From: Alphaproteobacteria bacterium
Lineage (GTDB): Bacteria > Pseudomonadota > Alphaproteobacteria > Micavibrionales > Micavibrionaceae
DNA: 64,000 nucleotides
Assembly: GCA_002401695.1 (NCBI GenBank)
Contig: NVTV01000007.1
Location: 1-64,000, forward strand
Direction: 5' to 3'
Under the pieces are notes generated by a model. The model worked only from the letters and a program-made list of their open reading frames with translations. It was not told where the DNA came from and made no database searches. The position numbers and the translations under genes are program-made. Shown in pieces: positions 46,091-54,522 of this stretch. The first letter of the stretch is position 1, and each line of letters opens with the position of its first letter.

Positions 46091-46870
46091 GTGATACTAG
46101 GAAAGAAAATTGTTGTTGTCCTGCCAGCATATCAGGCAGGACGCACACTAGAGAAAACATACAGAGCAATACCTCATGACTCTATTGATGAAGTAATTCT
46201 TGTCGATGATGCAAGCTCTGACGATACTGTAGAAGTAGCCAATGCTCTAGGGATTCGAGTAATTGTACATGAGAAGAACTTGGGCTATGGGGCAAATCAG
46301 AAAACGTGTTATGCCGAAGCCCTTAAACTTGGTGCAGATGTAGTGGTAATGTTGCACCCAGACTACCAGTATGAACCTCGACTATCTGTAACACTAGCGT
46401 CCATGGTGGCATCGGATATCTACGATGTAGTAATAGGATCTCGAATTCTTGGCAACGGAACAAAAGCAGGGGGCATGCCTCGCTACAAATACTACGCCAA
46501 CAGGGTTCTTACGTTCTTCCAGAATGTAATGATGGGGGCAAAATTGTCTGAATATCATACAGGGTATAGAGCCTTCAGCAGGCACGTTCTTTTGTCAATT
46601 CCAATCCTAGCAAATTCGAATGATTTTGTATTTGATAACGAGATGTTATGTCAGATCATCGCATCGAAATTTAGAATAGGAGAGGTATCCTGCCCTACTC
46701 GCTACACTCCAGATGCTAGCTCTATTGGCCTTTGGGATTCAATCATTTACGGGATAGGAGTCCTAAAAAACTGCATACTTTACACAGCCTGGAAAATTGG
46801 TCTTTTCACGCCAAAGATATACCAAGAAAATCCAGATTTCCGTTTGGGGCGCTCCGACGAAGATCTGTGA
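46091..46870 (+). CDS. GT2 family glycosyltransferase, polyprenyl-phosphate sugar synthase-like
   Basis: 259 residues. GT-A fold with [55 protein letters not shown] (metal-binding DxD region) and [10 protein letters not shown], as in dolichol-/polyprenyl-phosphate mannose synthases. No C-terminal membrane anchors. Start GTG 46091 with AAGGAG upstream. Probably supplies a lipid-linked sugar for the adjacent GT-C protein. Confidence 0.85.
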   Translation: MILGKKIVVVLPAYQAGRTLEKTYRAIPHDSIDEVILVDDASSDDTVEVANALGIRVIVHEKNLGYGANQKTCYAEALKLGADVVVMLHPDYQYEPRLSVTLASMVASDIYDVVIGSRILGNGTKAGGMPRYKYYANRVLTFFQNVMMGAKLSEYHTGYRAFSRHVLLSIPILANSNDFVFDNEMLCQIIASKFRIGEVSCPTRYTPDASSIGLWDSIIYGIGVLKNCILYTAWKIGLFTPKIYQENPDFRLGRSDEDL

Positions 46871-47009
46871 CATCGCTTCAATTGAGGCTTTGCCAGCGCT
46901 TCACTGAACGTTATCTTCAAGACTACCGCGCGGAAGGTAATTATGTAGACTTCCCGCTAGATCCTTGAGATTCTGTGAGCTGCTATAGATGGGTGTTTAG
47001 GAGTTTACT

Positions 47010-47789
47010 TTGCGGATATTGATACTCAGTATTGGATTTCTGGCATCAATGAGTGCGTTCTCGGCAGACTATAAGCCTATAGTTCTAGATCTGAGCTACG
47101 ATCATACGAAGTACTCTCCTGTATGTTTAGGTTTTGAAAAACAATTTCGTGCATATACTACCTGCTTTGACACACGAGCCGATGACGGTGAAGCGTGGCG
47201 TATTCCTGACTTCGTGTCTTACCACATGAAGGAATTCCCCGGTGACCTTCCTGCTGGGCCCTCTCGACCATCTCCGTGGATTACCGAAGACACACTAAGG
47301 GCAACTGACGAAGTCGCTACGGATGCCGCCTACAGGTACTCTCAGCAATTCAGAAGTGATAATCCCAATTGGTATGTAAGAGGCCACCTAACAATGAAGC
47401 AACATGCTTGGCGGCTTGGAGAGGAGGCTGATTGGAACACACATACGATGCTCAATGCCGTGCCCCAAAGACAGAATTTCAATGCAGGCATATGGCTTGA
47501 CCTTGAGTACAGGTCAGCGGAACTGGCTGATGCTCTTGGGGAGGTGTGGGTTATAGCAGGCCCTGTCTTTAACTCAGGAGTCCCAACAGACTGGATTGGA
47601 GAGGAAGAGAAGGGAGAGTCGCTGGTAGCCATACCGGATGCCCTTTTTAAGATCATAGTTACGCCTATCGGTATTTTGGCTTATGTGTATCCTCAGGATC
47701 ATGCCGATTTCCCAAATAAGGGCCACCGGCAATTCCAATCAACCGTAAGCCACATTGAGCACATTACGGGATTAGACTTTCCTATTTGA
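47010..47789 (+). CDS. Exported DNA/RNA non-specific endonuclease (NUC1-like)
   Basis: 259 residues with a signal peptide (MRILILSIGFLASMSAFSA). The nuclease core reads YVRGHLTMKQHAWRLG...TMLNAVPQRQNFNAGIWLDLE, matching the DRGHM...N-x-x-PQ...N...W-x-x-LE pattern of the NUC/EndoG family, with the first Asp replaced by Val; the catalytic His and metal-binding Asn are retained. GPVFNSG follows as in the family. A secreted or periplasmic nuclease. Start TTG 47010 with TAGGAG upstream. The relation to the Hxs genes is unknown. Confidence 0.8.
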   Translation: MRILILSIGFLASMSAFSADYKPIVLDLSYDHTKYSPVCLGFEKQFRAYTTCFDTRADDGEAWRIPDFVSYHMKEFPGDLPAGPSRPSPWITEDTLRATDEVATDAAYRYSQQFRSDNPNWYVRGHLTMKQHAWRLGEEADWNTHTMLNAVPQRQNFNAGIWLDLEYRSAELADALGEVWVIAGPVFNSGVPTDWIGEEEKGESLVAIPDALFKIIVTPIGILAYVYPQDHADFPNKGHRQFQSTVSHIEHITGLDFPI

Positions 47790-47846
47790 TCGGGTGCACT
47801 AGGTGAATAGGACCTTACGTATTACGTCAACGCTAGAAAATCTGGC

Positions 47847-48017
47847 ATGCACAATTTGCATATAGGGCGAAGTAAGAAAGTATACAAAGAGTTAGCTAAG
47901 TTTCTACAGGGGAAAAATTATGAGATTAGTCAAGGTACGAAGGGTGGGGCAATACTGGTAGGAGTTTCTTCAAAGCGAATCGCAGAGATTATAAATTTAA
48001 TCGAATCCGATTTCTAA
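47847..48017 (+). CDS. Small ORF, 56 residues
   Basis: ATG 47847 opens a frame reading MHNLHIGRSKKVYKELAKFL through GTKGGAILVGVSS to NLIESDF. Composition is protein-like (amphipathic helix, two strands, helix). No family recognised. It lies 57 bp after the nuclease gene, where an immunity protein would sit, but it may also be a fragment of a longer gene. Confidence 0.4.
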   Translation: MHNLHIGRSKKVYKELAKFLQGKNYEISQGTKGGAILVGVSSKRIAEIINLIESDF

Positions 48018-48067
48018 TACAGGAAGCTCTCTTGGTTAGTCGTATCACTTTATTCACATAACCTCTT

Positions 48068-48850
48068 GTGAGGATTGTACTCTCTATTAAGCTGTTAATA
48101 TTCAGGATTCGATATTTGATATTCAAGGAGGTTAGTGTGAGTGTTCCACGGTGGGAAGGCTATCGAGATCTATTTTCCATAGCGATATTTAGGTACCTTG
48201 TAACATGGTTTTCATTGGTGCCTATTGTAGTGCTGCTTCTTAAGGACGTCCCAGAGCAGGTAGCCTTAGAGTACAACGGCCAAGAAATTTTGGTAAATAT
48301 GGCACTGCCATTTAGCTGGCAATGGTTATGGTTTTCATCACTTTCTTTTGTGATAGCAATGATTCTCTATTCATTGCTTTGTCCAAGTTTAATAAAGAAA
48401 TATCACTCCTATTCGGACTATAAGGCTCGGCTACACGACAAAAGGTGGCTTGTCCATGAAGCGATGCCTTTGTTAGCTGGGTCAGGCACCGCGGCGAGGG
48501 GTTTTATCGAACGGCTAGTCACGAAGAAATTCGTTGAAGCGGTAGGCGAGTTGCCTGAGGGAGAAAAGCTAGGAGTACGAACAATCGCTGTAGATGTGTC
48601 CAGAGTTCATTTCGAGAATTCTGATCAGATCTATGTGCTACAGCTTCCTCTACCGAAAGATGAGACAGACGAAGCTAGGGGAATCACGGAAAAAGGAATA
48701 TTTTGGGAAATATACGGCACTTACTCCGGTGGAAAGTTCGTAGCTAGGTTACTGATACTTCTATTGCTAATAGTGAGCGGCTCTATTTTTAGTGGCGTGC
48801 TGATTCAGCATATATTCGCTGGATTCCTATATGCATCCGCAATATTCTAA
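48068..48850 (+). CDS. Membrane protein of unknown function
   Basis: 260 residues with hydrophobic segments at about 37-60, 80-103 and a C-terminal pair (FVARLLILLLLIVSGSIFSGVLIQHIFAGFLYASAIF). The central soluble part includes VRTIAVDVSRVHFENSDQIYVLQLPLPKDE. No family recognised. Initiation may be at GTG 48068 or at an internal GTG near 48138. It ends 9 bp before the radical SAM gene and is likely co-expressed with it. Confidence 0.65.
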   Translation: MRIVLSIKLLIFRIRYLIFKEVSVSVPRWEGYRDLFSIAIFRYLVTWFSLVPIVVLLLKDVPEQVALEYNGQEILVNMALPFSWQWLWFSSLSFVIAMILYSLLCPSLIKKYHSYSDYKARLHDKRWLVHEAMPLLAGSGTAARGFIERLVTKKFVEAVGELPEGEKLGVRTIAVDVSRVHFENSDQIYVLQLPLPKDETDEARGITEKGIFWEIYGTYSGGKFVARLLILLLLIVSGSIFSGVLIQHIFAGFLYASAIF

Positions 48851-48859
48851 GCTTCCTCA

Positions 48860-50110
48860 ATGAAGAATGATTATAAAAATTTCTCCTCATTAACAAGCCA
48901 ACTTGCTTTTTGTTCGATTCCGCTTAGGTTAGATTCCATAAACAAATGTCAGTTCGCGTGTCAGTACTGTTTTGCGAGTACTAGAAATGGATTGGGCAAA
49001 GAGATGCGCCTCAAAGCAGGAAGTCCGAGTAAGTTAGACCAAAGACTTGCAAGGGTGGCAGCTGGTTCACAGTCTTCAGCTCTAGATGATTTCATAGGCA
49101 ATAGAATTCCATTTCAGCTTGGTGGGATGTCAGACCCATTTACTAAAATAGAGAACGATGAAGGAATTACTCTACAATATTTAGAAATATTGCAGAAGCA
49201 TCACTATCCAGTTGTGTTGAGCACTAAATCTTCTCTCGTTGCTGAAGAGCGTTATCTTTCAGTTCTAAAAGAGTCTAATGCTTATGTAAGATTCTCCACA
49301 ACTGTAGTCGAGCCCTCTAAACGAAATCTCATCGATAAAGGCTGCTCTACAATGTCTGAGATATTAGTGGCCTCGGAGAGATTAGCGAAGAATGGAATTC
49401 CAGTATGCTTTAGGTTTCAGCCGATTATTCCTGGGCACGAAAGACATGCTCGCCAACTAGTGGAGAATGCGAGAGATTCTGGAGTGAAACATATTTCAGC
49501 TGAGTATCTTAAGTTGCCACTTGAGGCCGATCGGAATTTCGGTAAGGATCTTCGAGAAATGTTGCACAATAGGCCGATTCAAACCTATCTAGACATGAAT
49601 GCGGTAAAGGTAGGAGCAGAGTACTCATTGCCTCTAAGCTATCGAGCCGATCACTTAATCGAGTTGGCAGTTAGTTCGAAGAAAAATGGTCTCACATTCG
49701 GTTTCGCGGATAATGATCTATTAGTTCATTCGGACGGGAATACCTGTTGCAGCGCTTCAGATTTGTACTTAGAAGAAGCCGGTTTTTTTAACGCGAATGT
49801 AGTCTCTTTAGCTAAGTCGAAGGAAATTGGAGGTTTGCTTGAGTTTAGTGAATTTCAGGCTTGTTTCTTACCTAAGCATAGAATCTCAACTTACCTGAAT
49901 TCGAAATCTAGGATTCCATTGAGCAATATTGAAGGTGGAGACTGGATGGAGTATTTGGAGAAAATCTGGGCTGGCCGGCATGGACCGTATCCACCGATTT
50001 ATTTTGATGGGGTGGAAGATTCTGGGAAAAAGGACGTTCTCGATAGGATCATTTATCAGAGAACAGAATCAGATTTTGAGGCGGTTTATAAGAATGCGCT
50101 TGCTTCGTGA
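48860..50110 (+). CDS. Radical SAM protein, SPL/Rv2578c-like
   Basis: 416 residues. A cluster motif near the N-terminus, C30-x3-C34-x2-C37 (KCQFACQYCFAS), then PFQLGGMSDPFTKIE, a strand VVLSTKSSLV and VRFSTTVVE, the layout of spore photoproduct lyase-like radical SAM proteins. A late Cys in GNTCCSAS and QACFLPKHR may hold another ligand. It is the third radical SAM enzyme of the Hxs-containing cassette, but in a different subfamily and next to an unrelated membrane protein, so it may belong to its own module. Confidence 0.8.
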   Translation: MKNDYKNFSSLTSQLAFCSIPLRLDSINKCQFACQYCFASTRNGLGKEMRLKAGSPSKLDQRLARVAAGSQSSALDDFIGNRIPFQLGGMSDPFTKIENDEGITLQYLEILQKHHYPVVLSTKSSLVAEERYLSVLKESNAYVRFSTTVVEPSKRNLIDKGCSTMSEILVASERLAKNGIPVCFRFQPIIPGHERHARQLVENARDSGVKHISAEYLKLPLEADRNFGKDLREMLHNRPIQTYLDMNAVKVGAEYSLPLSYRADHLIELAVSSKKNGLTFGFADNDLLVHSDGNTCCSASDLYLEEAGFFNANVVSLAKSKEIGGLLEFSEFQACFLPKHRISTYLNSKSRIPLSNIEGGDWMEYLEKIWAGRHGPYPPIYFDGVEDSGKKDVLDRIIYQRTESDFEAVYKNALAS

Positions 50111-50328
50111 CACTTTTTTAGCTTGGATATGGGCTTTGGATTCAACGTGCTGGGACTAGCGTAATAAGGAGTTGCATTAGGTCGGATGCTAAAGTCGAGC
50201 TAGGCTGTAGCGGACTGGGTGAATAATGGTTATAGATGTCTATGAGGATGTAACCCCGGCGTAACCCAATCAAGAATAATATCAATTTTGAGCGCTCGGG
50301 CAATGAACATAAGTCATTGAATTTTATA
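50111..50328. other. Intergenic region right of the radical SAM gene
   Basis: No gene, terminator or repeat that I can support. Confidence 0.35.
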
Positions 50329-50372
50329 TGGTAGCAATGGGTGGACTTGAACCACCGACTTCAGCATTATGA
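50329..50372 (-). tRNA. 3' fragment of a tRNA gene (anticodon CAT), probable old att site
   Basis: On the minus strand: anticodon loop with CAT, 3' anticodon stem, variable loop, T-arm GGTGG-TTCAAGT-CCACC, acceptor strand and CCA. The 5' half (D-arm, 5' acceptor) is absent. A bare 3' end is what site-specific integration into a tRNA gene leaves at the far side of an element. Resembles tRNA-Ile2/Met. Confidence 0.6.
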
Positions 50373-50451
50373 ATAATATGTACTTCAGCTGACTGCCTAG
50401 GTTGATCTTTTCCCCAAGTCAATTCCAGTCTCTGGATGAGAATTTTATTAA

Positions 50452-50483
50452 CCGCTATTTGGTGGCTAGTAAACCCAGGGAAG
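50452..50483 (+). repeat. R5, degenerate cassette-border repeat
   Basis: CCGCTATTTGGTGGCTAGTA, then AACCCAGGGAAG, aligning with R2 (GCGCTATTTGGTGTCTAGCA AAGACTGGGAAG). It would be the right border of the Hxs cassette. Confidence 0.5.
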
Positions 50484-50487
50484 CCCA

Positions 50488-50745
50488 CTATCTATTGGGA
50501 ATACTTAGCTTGCGAATTAACTTCGCAGGGGAGTATCCACAAGCATTACATACCAGAATCACTTCAACAAAATCTAGCGTCCTTTCTCCCCGTTCGTATT
50601 TAGAAATGAATGATTGCTTCGTCTCTAGGCGAGCGGCTAGCTCTTCTTGAGTTAGATTGGCATTGGTCCGAATGGACTTAAGCTCCGCTCGAAGTTCTTC
50701 ATGTTGTTTATCCCATTGTTCTCTACGCATGTGGGCATTTGACAT
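50488..50745 (-). CDS. XRE-family HTH regulator
   Basis: 85 residues, single Cro/C1-type HTH: LKSIRTNANLTQEELAARLETKQSFISKYERGERTLDFVEVI. A leading basic/acidic helix (QWDKQHEELRAEL) precedes it. Immediately upstream (50757-50815) the words TACCAAAATAGA and TACTAAAATAAC repeat and may be its operators. Probably controls the divergent small genes at 50878 onward. Confidence 0.88.
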   Translation of the reverse strand: MSNAHMRREQWDKQHEELRAELKSIRTNANLTQEELAARLETKQSFISKYERGERTLDFVEVILVCNACGYSPAKLIRKLSIPNR

Positions 50746-50756
50746 GCGAAAATGGA

Positions 50757-50815
50757 ATATACCAAAATAGACTATACTAATGTGGCATAAATGGTACTAA
50801 AATAACGGTATAGGT
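50757..50815. promoter_or_regulatory. Putative XRE operator region
   Basis: Two direct copies of TACYAAAATARM (50759 and 50792 regions) within an AT-rich gap between the divergent XRE gene and the zinc-ribbon gene. Confidence 0.35.
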
Positions 50816-50877
50816 CGTGTCTGGAAAGATCCGGACTTGCTGGTATCTATAGACGAATTACTAATTAAGGAATGATT

Positions 50878-51456
50878 ATGAGCAAGGATAAGAAGAAAAG
50901 AACAGTTTCCTGTAAATCCTGCGAGCAAGAAGTAGCAAAGTCAGCAAACAAGTGCCCACATTGTGGCGAGGTTCTAAAAACGAGCGCTGGTGTGAAGGTG
51001 TTGACCGTACTCGCTATGATTGTTGCCTTCTATATATTCTTCGTGCCATCTAGCGATGAAGTACGGCAGCTGAATATCCAAGAGGAATTAGCGGCACTGG
51101 CGCAATCAGAACCTTCATCCCTTTCACCTAAAGGCGATCTGGCTGAGACCTTCAACATGTTGTCGGAGAATACGGATATTCAGCGAGATAATCTGGCGGA
51201 GCGTATTACAGGTTCTACGGTACAGTGGAACTTGCCCGTATACGAGGTCAGGAAGCTTTCAGAGGGGCGCTACAGAGTCCAATCTGCCACTACCGGAAGC
51301 GTAGTAGGTACCTTTATTAACATTTATACACGCTCCCCTGAGGAAGAAGCTTATGTGGAGTCACTGAAGCTGGAGGATACGATCTCGTTCAAAGGAAAGA
51401 TCACGGGGGTTCGGTTAAGAAGCGTGCAGATTGATCCAGCTCTGCTAACCAACTGA
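50878..51456 (+). CDS. Zinc-ribbon membrane protein with OB-like C-terminus
   Basis: 192 residues. N-terminal zinc ribbon CKSCEQEVAKSANKCPHCGEVL (two CxxC), one membrane helix (VLTVLAMIVAFYIFFVP), and a soluble domain from about 95 with GSTVQWNLPVYEVRKLSEGRYRVQSA and SFKGKITGVRLRSVQIDP that resembles tRNA_anti/OB-like stress proteins. Start ATG 50878 with AAGGA upstream. Unknown role; followed by an exported Cys-rich protein. Confidence 0.65.
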   Translation: MSKDKKKRTVSCKSCEQEVAKSANKCPHCGEVLKTSAGVKVLTVLAMIVAFYIFFVPSSDEVRQLNIQEELAALAQSEPSSLSPKGDLAETFNMLSENTDIQRDNLAERITGSTVQWNLPVYEVRKLSEGRYRVQSATTGSVVGTFINIYTRSPEEEAYVESLKLEDTISFKGKITGVRLRSVQIDPALLTN

Positions 51457-51468
51457 AGGAGTAATCTT

Positions 51469-51930
51469 ATGAAAATAGTTCGTACAGCAGTAATACTATT
51501 GTCAGCTCTGTTATCCACTATAAGTCACGCTCAATCGCTAGACGAGGCTGTTGAGTTCATTTATTGCGGAGATGGGGGCTGGGCGAACTGTCCGTTCTCC
51601 GCAGAGCTGGAAGACTGTAACGTTCTTATCGAGTCCGTGAAGATCGATAACGGCATAATTAACGGTACCCTAAAATTCCGTATTCATTTCAATAACTTCA
51701 TTTGGCGCTCTGCAGTATCAAATGCATTCTCGAATAATCTTAGTGTGTCTTGTGTTGATGAATGCGTTGAAGATCTAAACGGCAATCTTGGTGATTACTA
51801 TTTGCTTGTGCTGGGGTCAATTTTCGACAAGAGCTCCTACATGGTCGGATTTAATGCGGCTCCGAGTAGAGTGCTACGTGCCATAGATGTGATTGAGAAA
51901 AACTGTCCTGGGGTGCAATCCAGTTTTTGA
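51469..51930 (+). CDS. Exported hypothetical protein with conserved Cys
   Basis: 153 residues, signal peptide (IVRTAVILLSALLSTISHA), six Cys (YCGDGGWANC, EDCN, SCVDEC, NCPGV) suggesting disulfides. No family recognised. GGAG precedes the ATG; 12 bp after the zinc-ribbon gene. Its C-terminal NCPGVQSSF is echoed by TCPGVSSKF at the end of the short frame at 52011-52199. Confidence 0.55.
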   Translation: MKIVRTAVILLSALLSTISHAQSLDEAVEFIYCGDGGWANCPFSAELEDCNVLIESVKIDNGIINGTLKFRIHFNNFIWRSAVSNAFSNNLSVSCVDECVEDLNGNLGDYYLLVLGSIFDKSSYMVGFNAAPSRVLRAIDVIEKNCPGVQSSF

Positions 51931-52010
51931 GATTGGCTCAATTATCTGCTGGGTGTCGTTCAGTCATTTGTGATTGCCGAAGCATTCCCTCGATACGGTA
52001 GCTAGGCAGG

Positions 52011-52199
52011 GTGCCAATTGTTTTGGTGACTGCATGGAAGCTTCCTGATGGGAAGCTTGATGCGATATTTGGTCTCTACAAGGGTAAGTTCTTTAGCGCG
52101 AAAACCTACAATGTTGAGTTTGCGGAGTCTATTGCAAGATCGATAAGGGCCGCTGAGGTGGTCGAGTATACATGCCCTGGAGTAAGCTCAAAATTCTAA
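52011..52199 (+). pseudogene. C-terminal paralogue fragment of the preceding exported protein
   Basis: 62 residues (MPIVLVTAWKLPDGKLDAIFGLYKGKFF...VVEYTCPGVSSKF). The end matches the protein at 51469-51930 but there is no signal peptide or Cys-rich head. It may be a truncated duplicate or a chimeric remnant. Confidence 0.45.
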
Positions 52200-52260
52200 T
52201 GTTATTCGGGTTATGCTGCTCCATTCCGTGCTGAATTTCCGTGGTCGCCTTAGTCGGGAG

Positions 52261-52328
52261 TCCTTACGGCCGGTAAGCTCTTTCAAAGGTGAAAACTGAG
52301 GTTGAAAGAGCGTGCCGGCCTTAAGGAT
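52261..52328. repeat. Large stem-loop between convergent genes
   Basis: Arms TCCTTACGGCCGGTAAGC... and its near complement ending GCCGGCCTTAAGGA: 22 of 26 pairs with a symmetric 3-nt internal loop and a 16-nt apical loop. No T-run on either side, so not a standard terminator. It may be a cruciform recombination or replication site near the HUH-like genes. Confidence 0.6.
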
Positions 52329-52345
52329 GAGTGCTACTTAGATTG

Positions 52346-52846
52346 TTAGTACTTGTGAAAACTATCTATATCTACGCACCCCTCGTTATGCCCAGTAAGC
52401 TTTGATGACAAGTAAGTTCGTATTCTCGAAATATTTCTCACTGGAAGAATTTCGCAGAGGTCGAGTCTCTCATCTTCTAGTGAATCCCAGAAGCTTCTGA
52501 CTGCGTCCTCAAAGGTTCCCCTTTTCATCGAGGCAGGCTTGTGCAGAACGCAGTGGAAAAAATATTTGATGCCTTCCGCAGGGGTTGCATTATGCCGACT
52601 TCGGGTCACAACCATCATGGGATTCCAAACCACACTTTCTTTCCACTTTACATCATCAACTTCCAAGCTTAGGTGGCTGTTGAAATAGGAGGCGGTTTCT
52701 CCAGAATCAAAATCACTCATAAACGCGGCGGTCACTTCAAATGTGGCCACATAGTCGAATCTGATATTTGAATGGATAACCTCACCCATGATGAAGTCTA
52801 TCAAGCCTGTGTTTGTATATCCCGATCCTTCACTTAAATTTCTCAT
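52346..52846 (-). CDS. Small protein, remote HUH/Rep-like family member A
   Basis: 166 residues. It shares with the protein at 55869-56423 the stretches FDYVATFEV, NPMMVVTRSR, YFFHCVLHKP and the terminal DIDSFHKY (paralogue: FDYFVEVEF, NPMIAVSRST, FFFALKKP, PIDSLHIF). The strand-helix-strand-strand order parallels the HUH-type protein at 53992-54522, with the His pair reduced (FFHC). It looks like a degenerate Rep-like protein of a satellite element. Function unknown. Confidence 0.5.
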   Translation of the reverse strand: MRNLSEGSGYTNTGLIDFIMGEVIHSNIRFDYVATFEVTAAFMSDFDSGETASYFNSHLSLEVDDVKWKESVVWNPMMVVTRSRHNATPAEGIKYFFHCVLHKPASMKRGTFEDAVRSFWDSLEDERLDLCEILPVRNISRIRTYLSSKLTGHNEGCVDIDSFHKY

Positions 52847-52948
52847 TTCAATATTTCCGTTTAGTTAAATTTATGGTTTCAGGCGACAATCATGCCGCCC
52901 TCATTGGCGAGCACTCTATAAAGTGCTTCGCTATGACTATTTATTGAT

Positions 52949-53272
52949 TTGGTTGTCAAAATCCGTAGAAGCCAGTATTATTGGGAAATGAAAAATGGTC
53001 GAAATACAAAACCAGCCACCGAAGCCGCTGCTTACTACAAAGCGGATAAGCGCAGAAGGTTGCGGCGTCTCATTCGTACAGAGGTGTTGCCGAGGTTCTG
53101 TAACAAGCCAGCTTGTCGGCTCTGTTGTGAGGAGCAGGACATCACCAAGTGTTCACGATATAAAGGTATGACTACTTTTCTGGACACTGAAGAGGTTCCA
53201 ACACTTCGTGGAAGTACCCGAAACTGGAAGAGGCAGATGATCGTTAATTTGTTCAAAGATGAGCGAGATTAA
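52949..53272 (+). CDS. Basic Cys-containing hypothetical protein
   Basis: 107 residues, strongly basic N-terminus (VVKIRRSQYYWEMKNGRN, YKADKRRRLRRLIR) and a cluster of Cys (RFCNKPACRLCCEEQDITKC) that could form a zinc site. No family recognised. Possibly nucleic-acid binding. Convergent with the small gene at 53269-53436. Confidence 0.45.
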   Translation: MVVKIRRSQYYWEMKNGRNTKPATEAAAYYKADKRRRLRRLIRTEVLPRFCNKPACRLCCEEQDITKCSRYKGMTTFLDTEEVPTLRGSTRNWKRQMIVNLFKDERD

Positions 53273-53436
53273 CGCTGATGCAAGACTCTTTTTCCGACTT
53301 GTTTTAATTCAGAAATCAGCGAGTGTCGGAACCGATCCGGCAGAGTAGGCTTGCCTTCTAGTATTCTGGCGAGAGATAACAACCGACTATTAAGCTCGTC
53401 TTCCTTGAATAGGTTTTCACTGTTGTTGCCTCCCAT
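53269..53436 (-). CDS. Small ORF, 55 residues
   Basis: Reads MGGNNSENLFKEDELNSRLL, then SLARILEGKPTLPDRFRHSL and a basic end. Charged, helical, protein-like composition. GGTAAGG lies upstream of the ATG. It overlaps the end of the Cys-containing gene by 4 bp. No family recognised. Confidence 0.45.
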   Translation of the reverse strand: MGGNNSENLFKEDELNSRLLSLARILEGKPTLPDRFRHSLISELKQVGKRVLHQR

Positions 53437-53991
53437 TTTTCGACCTTACCTGTAACTAACTTTACCCCTACTGTCCTAGGACTACGTAAAGTTTGTGGAT
53501 GGCGTGCATATATGGAGCTATACACGTTTCATAGCCTTTCGATATTGGTACTTTATAGTGATAGCAATGGATCTCCCGGAGGAGAGGAATTTCCACTCGA
53601 GGTTAGTGCCATGGCTCGCGCATCTTCTAAGCAGTGTTTGCTGATCTTGCCTCCGTTTCGGGTGCTGTATTTTTAGCCATTTCTAGAATTTCTCATTAAG
53701 ACATCCGTCTTAAACCCCTCTGACAATAAATAGTAATAGTGACTTTATGGCCTAGCCGCACTACTACCTGACTCTGGTACTAGTGCGGCGAGTGGGTATC
53801 GACGCATCTACAGTTCTAAATTCCCAAATACATAAATAAGAGTATACGACGGTACATTCGTATAGCGCTCGAATTGAAGGCTACGTTTCTATAGCGGGCA
53901 CGATGAGGAGGGCGGACATTTCTAGCATGAACCGATGGCCATTTGTTAATGGGCAATTGGATAACTATTACCTAAATAACGAGGAACGACC
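53437..53991. other. Intergenic region without recognised genes
   Basis: About 550 bp with no supported gene. GAGGAACGAC near 53980 is the ribosome binding site of the following gene. No RNA gene or terminator is evident. Confidence 0.4.
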
Positions 53992-54522
53992 ATGATGATT
54001 ACCGAAGAAAACAGAGTCCGAACCGAAATTATTAACTGGTTAGCAGAACAGCCTACGGCCTTTCACTTAACTTTATCATTCCCACCAAACACCAACCACA
54101 CATCCACGAAGGAATTACTGGATAGATTCCTAATTCATCTTAACCGCAAGATATTCAAACGAAGGTATTCCACGGGTAAGAATTTCATCGATGGTATAGT
54201 CATTAGAGAAAAGACACGGCAACTCAATACTGATCACTACCACATCATGATCTTTGATGAAGGGAATTACCTTCCTGGCTACGATAGGATGCATGAGCTT
54301 GTTGAGAAGGAGGTAAGACGACTACAAGGGAGGAAAATACGGAACTACATCAAGAGCTTTAGACTGCAAGAATACTATAATGATAACGGCACTGATGGCC
54401 TGGAGAAGTATCTCACGAAGAATTTCTATAGCTCCTCGTTCTCTATACAACAAGCTATGGACTCTATGGGTGTACTGACTGAATATAAAACTGTATTCGG
54501 TGCTAACGTCGTCCTTCATTGA
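53992..54522 (+). CDS. HUH-type Rep-like protein (YagK/YfjJ, inovirus Gp2-like)
   Basis: 176 residues. FHLTLSFPPN as first strand, then helix LLDRFLIHLNRKIF, strand FIDGIVIREKT, and DHYHIMIFDEG with an H-Y-H (HUH) metal motif. A Tyr motif follows in LEKYLTKNFYSS (Y-x-x-K). This is the layout of rolling-circle Rep endonucleases, of which the YagK/YfjJ and inovirus Gp2 group is common in P4-like satellites and ssrA-integrated elements. Two ATGs in tandem (53992, 53995). Probable replication or nicking protein. Confidence 0.65.
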   Translation: MMITEENRVRTEIINWLAEQPTAFHLTLSFPPNTNHTSTKELLDRFLIHLNRKIFKRRYSTGKNFIDGIVIREKTRQLNTDHYHIMIFDEGNYLPGYDRMHELVEKEVRRLQGRKIRNYIKSFRLQEYYNDNGTDGLEKYLTKNFYSSSFSIQQAMDSMGVLTEYKTVFGANVVLH

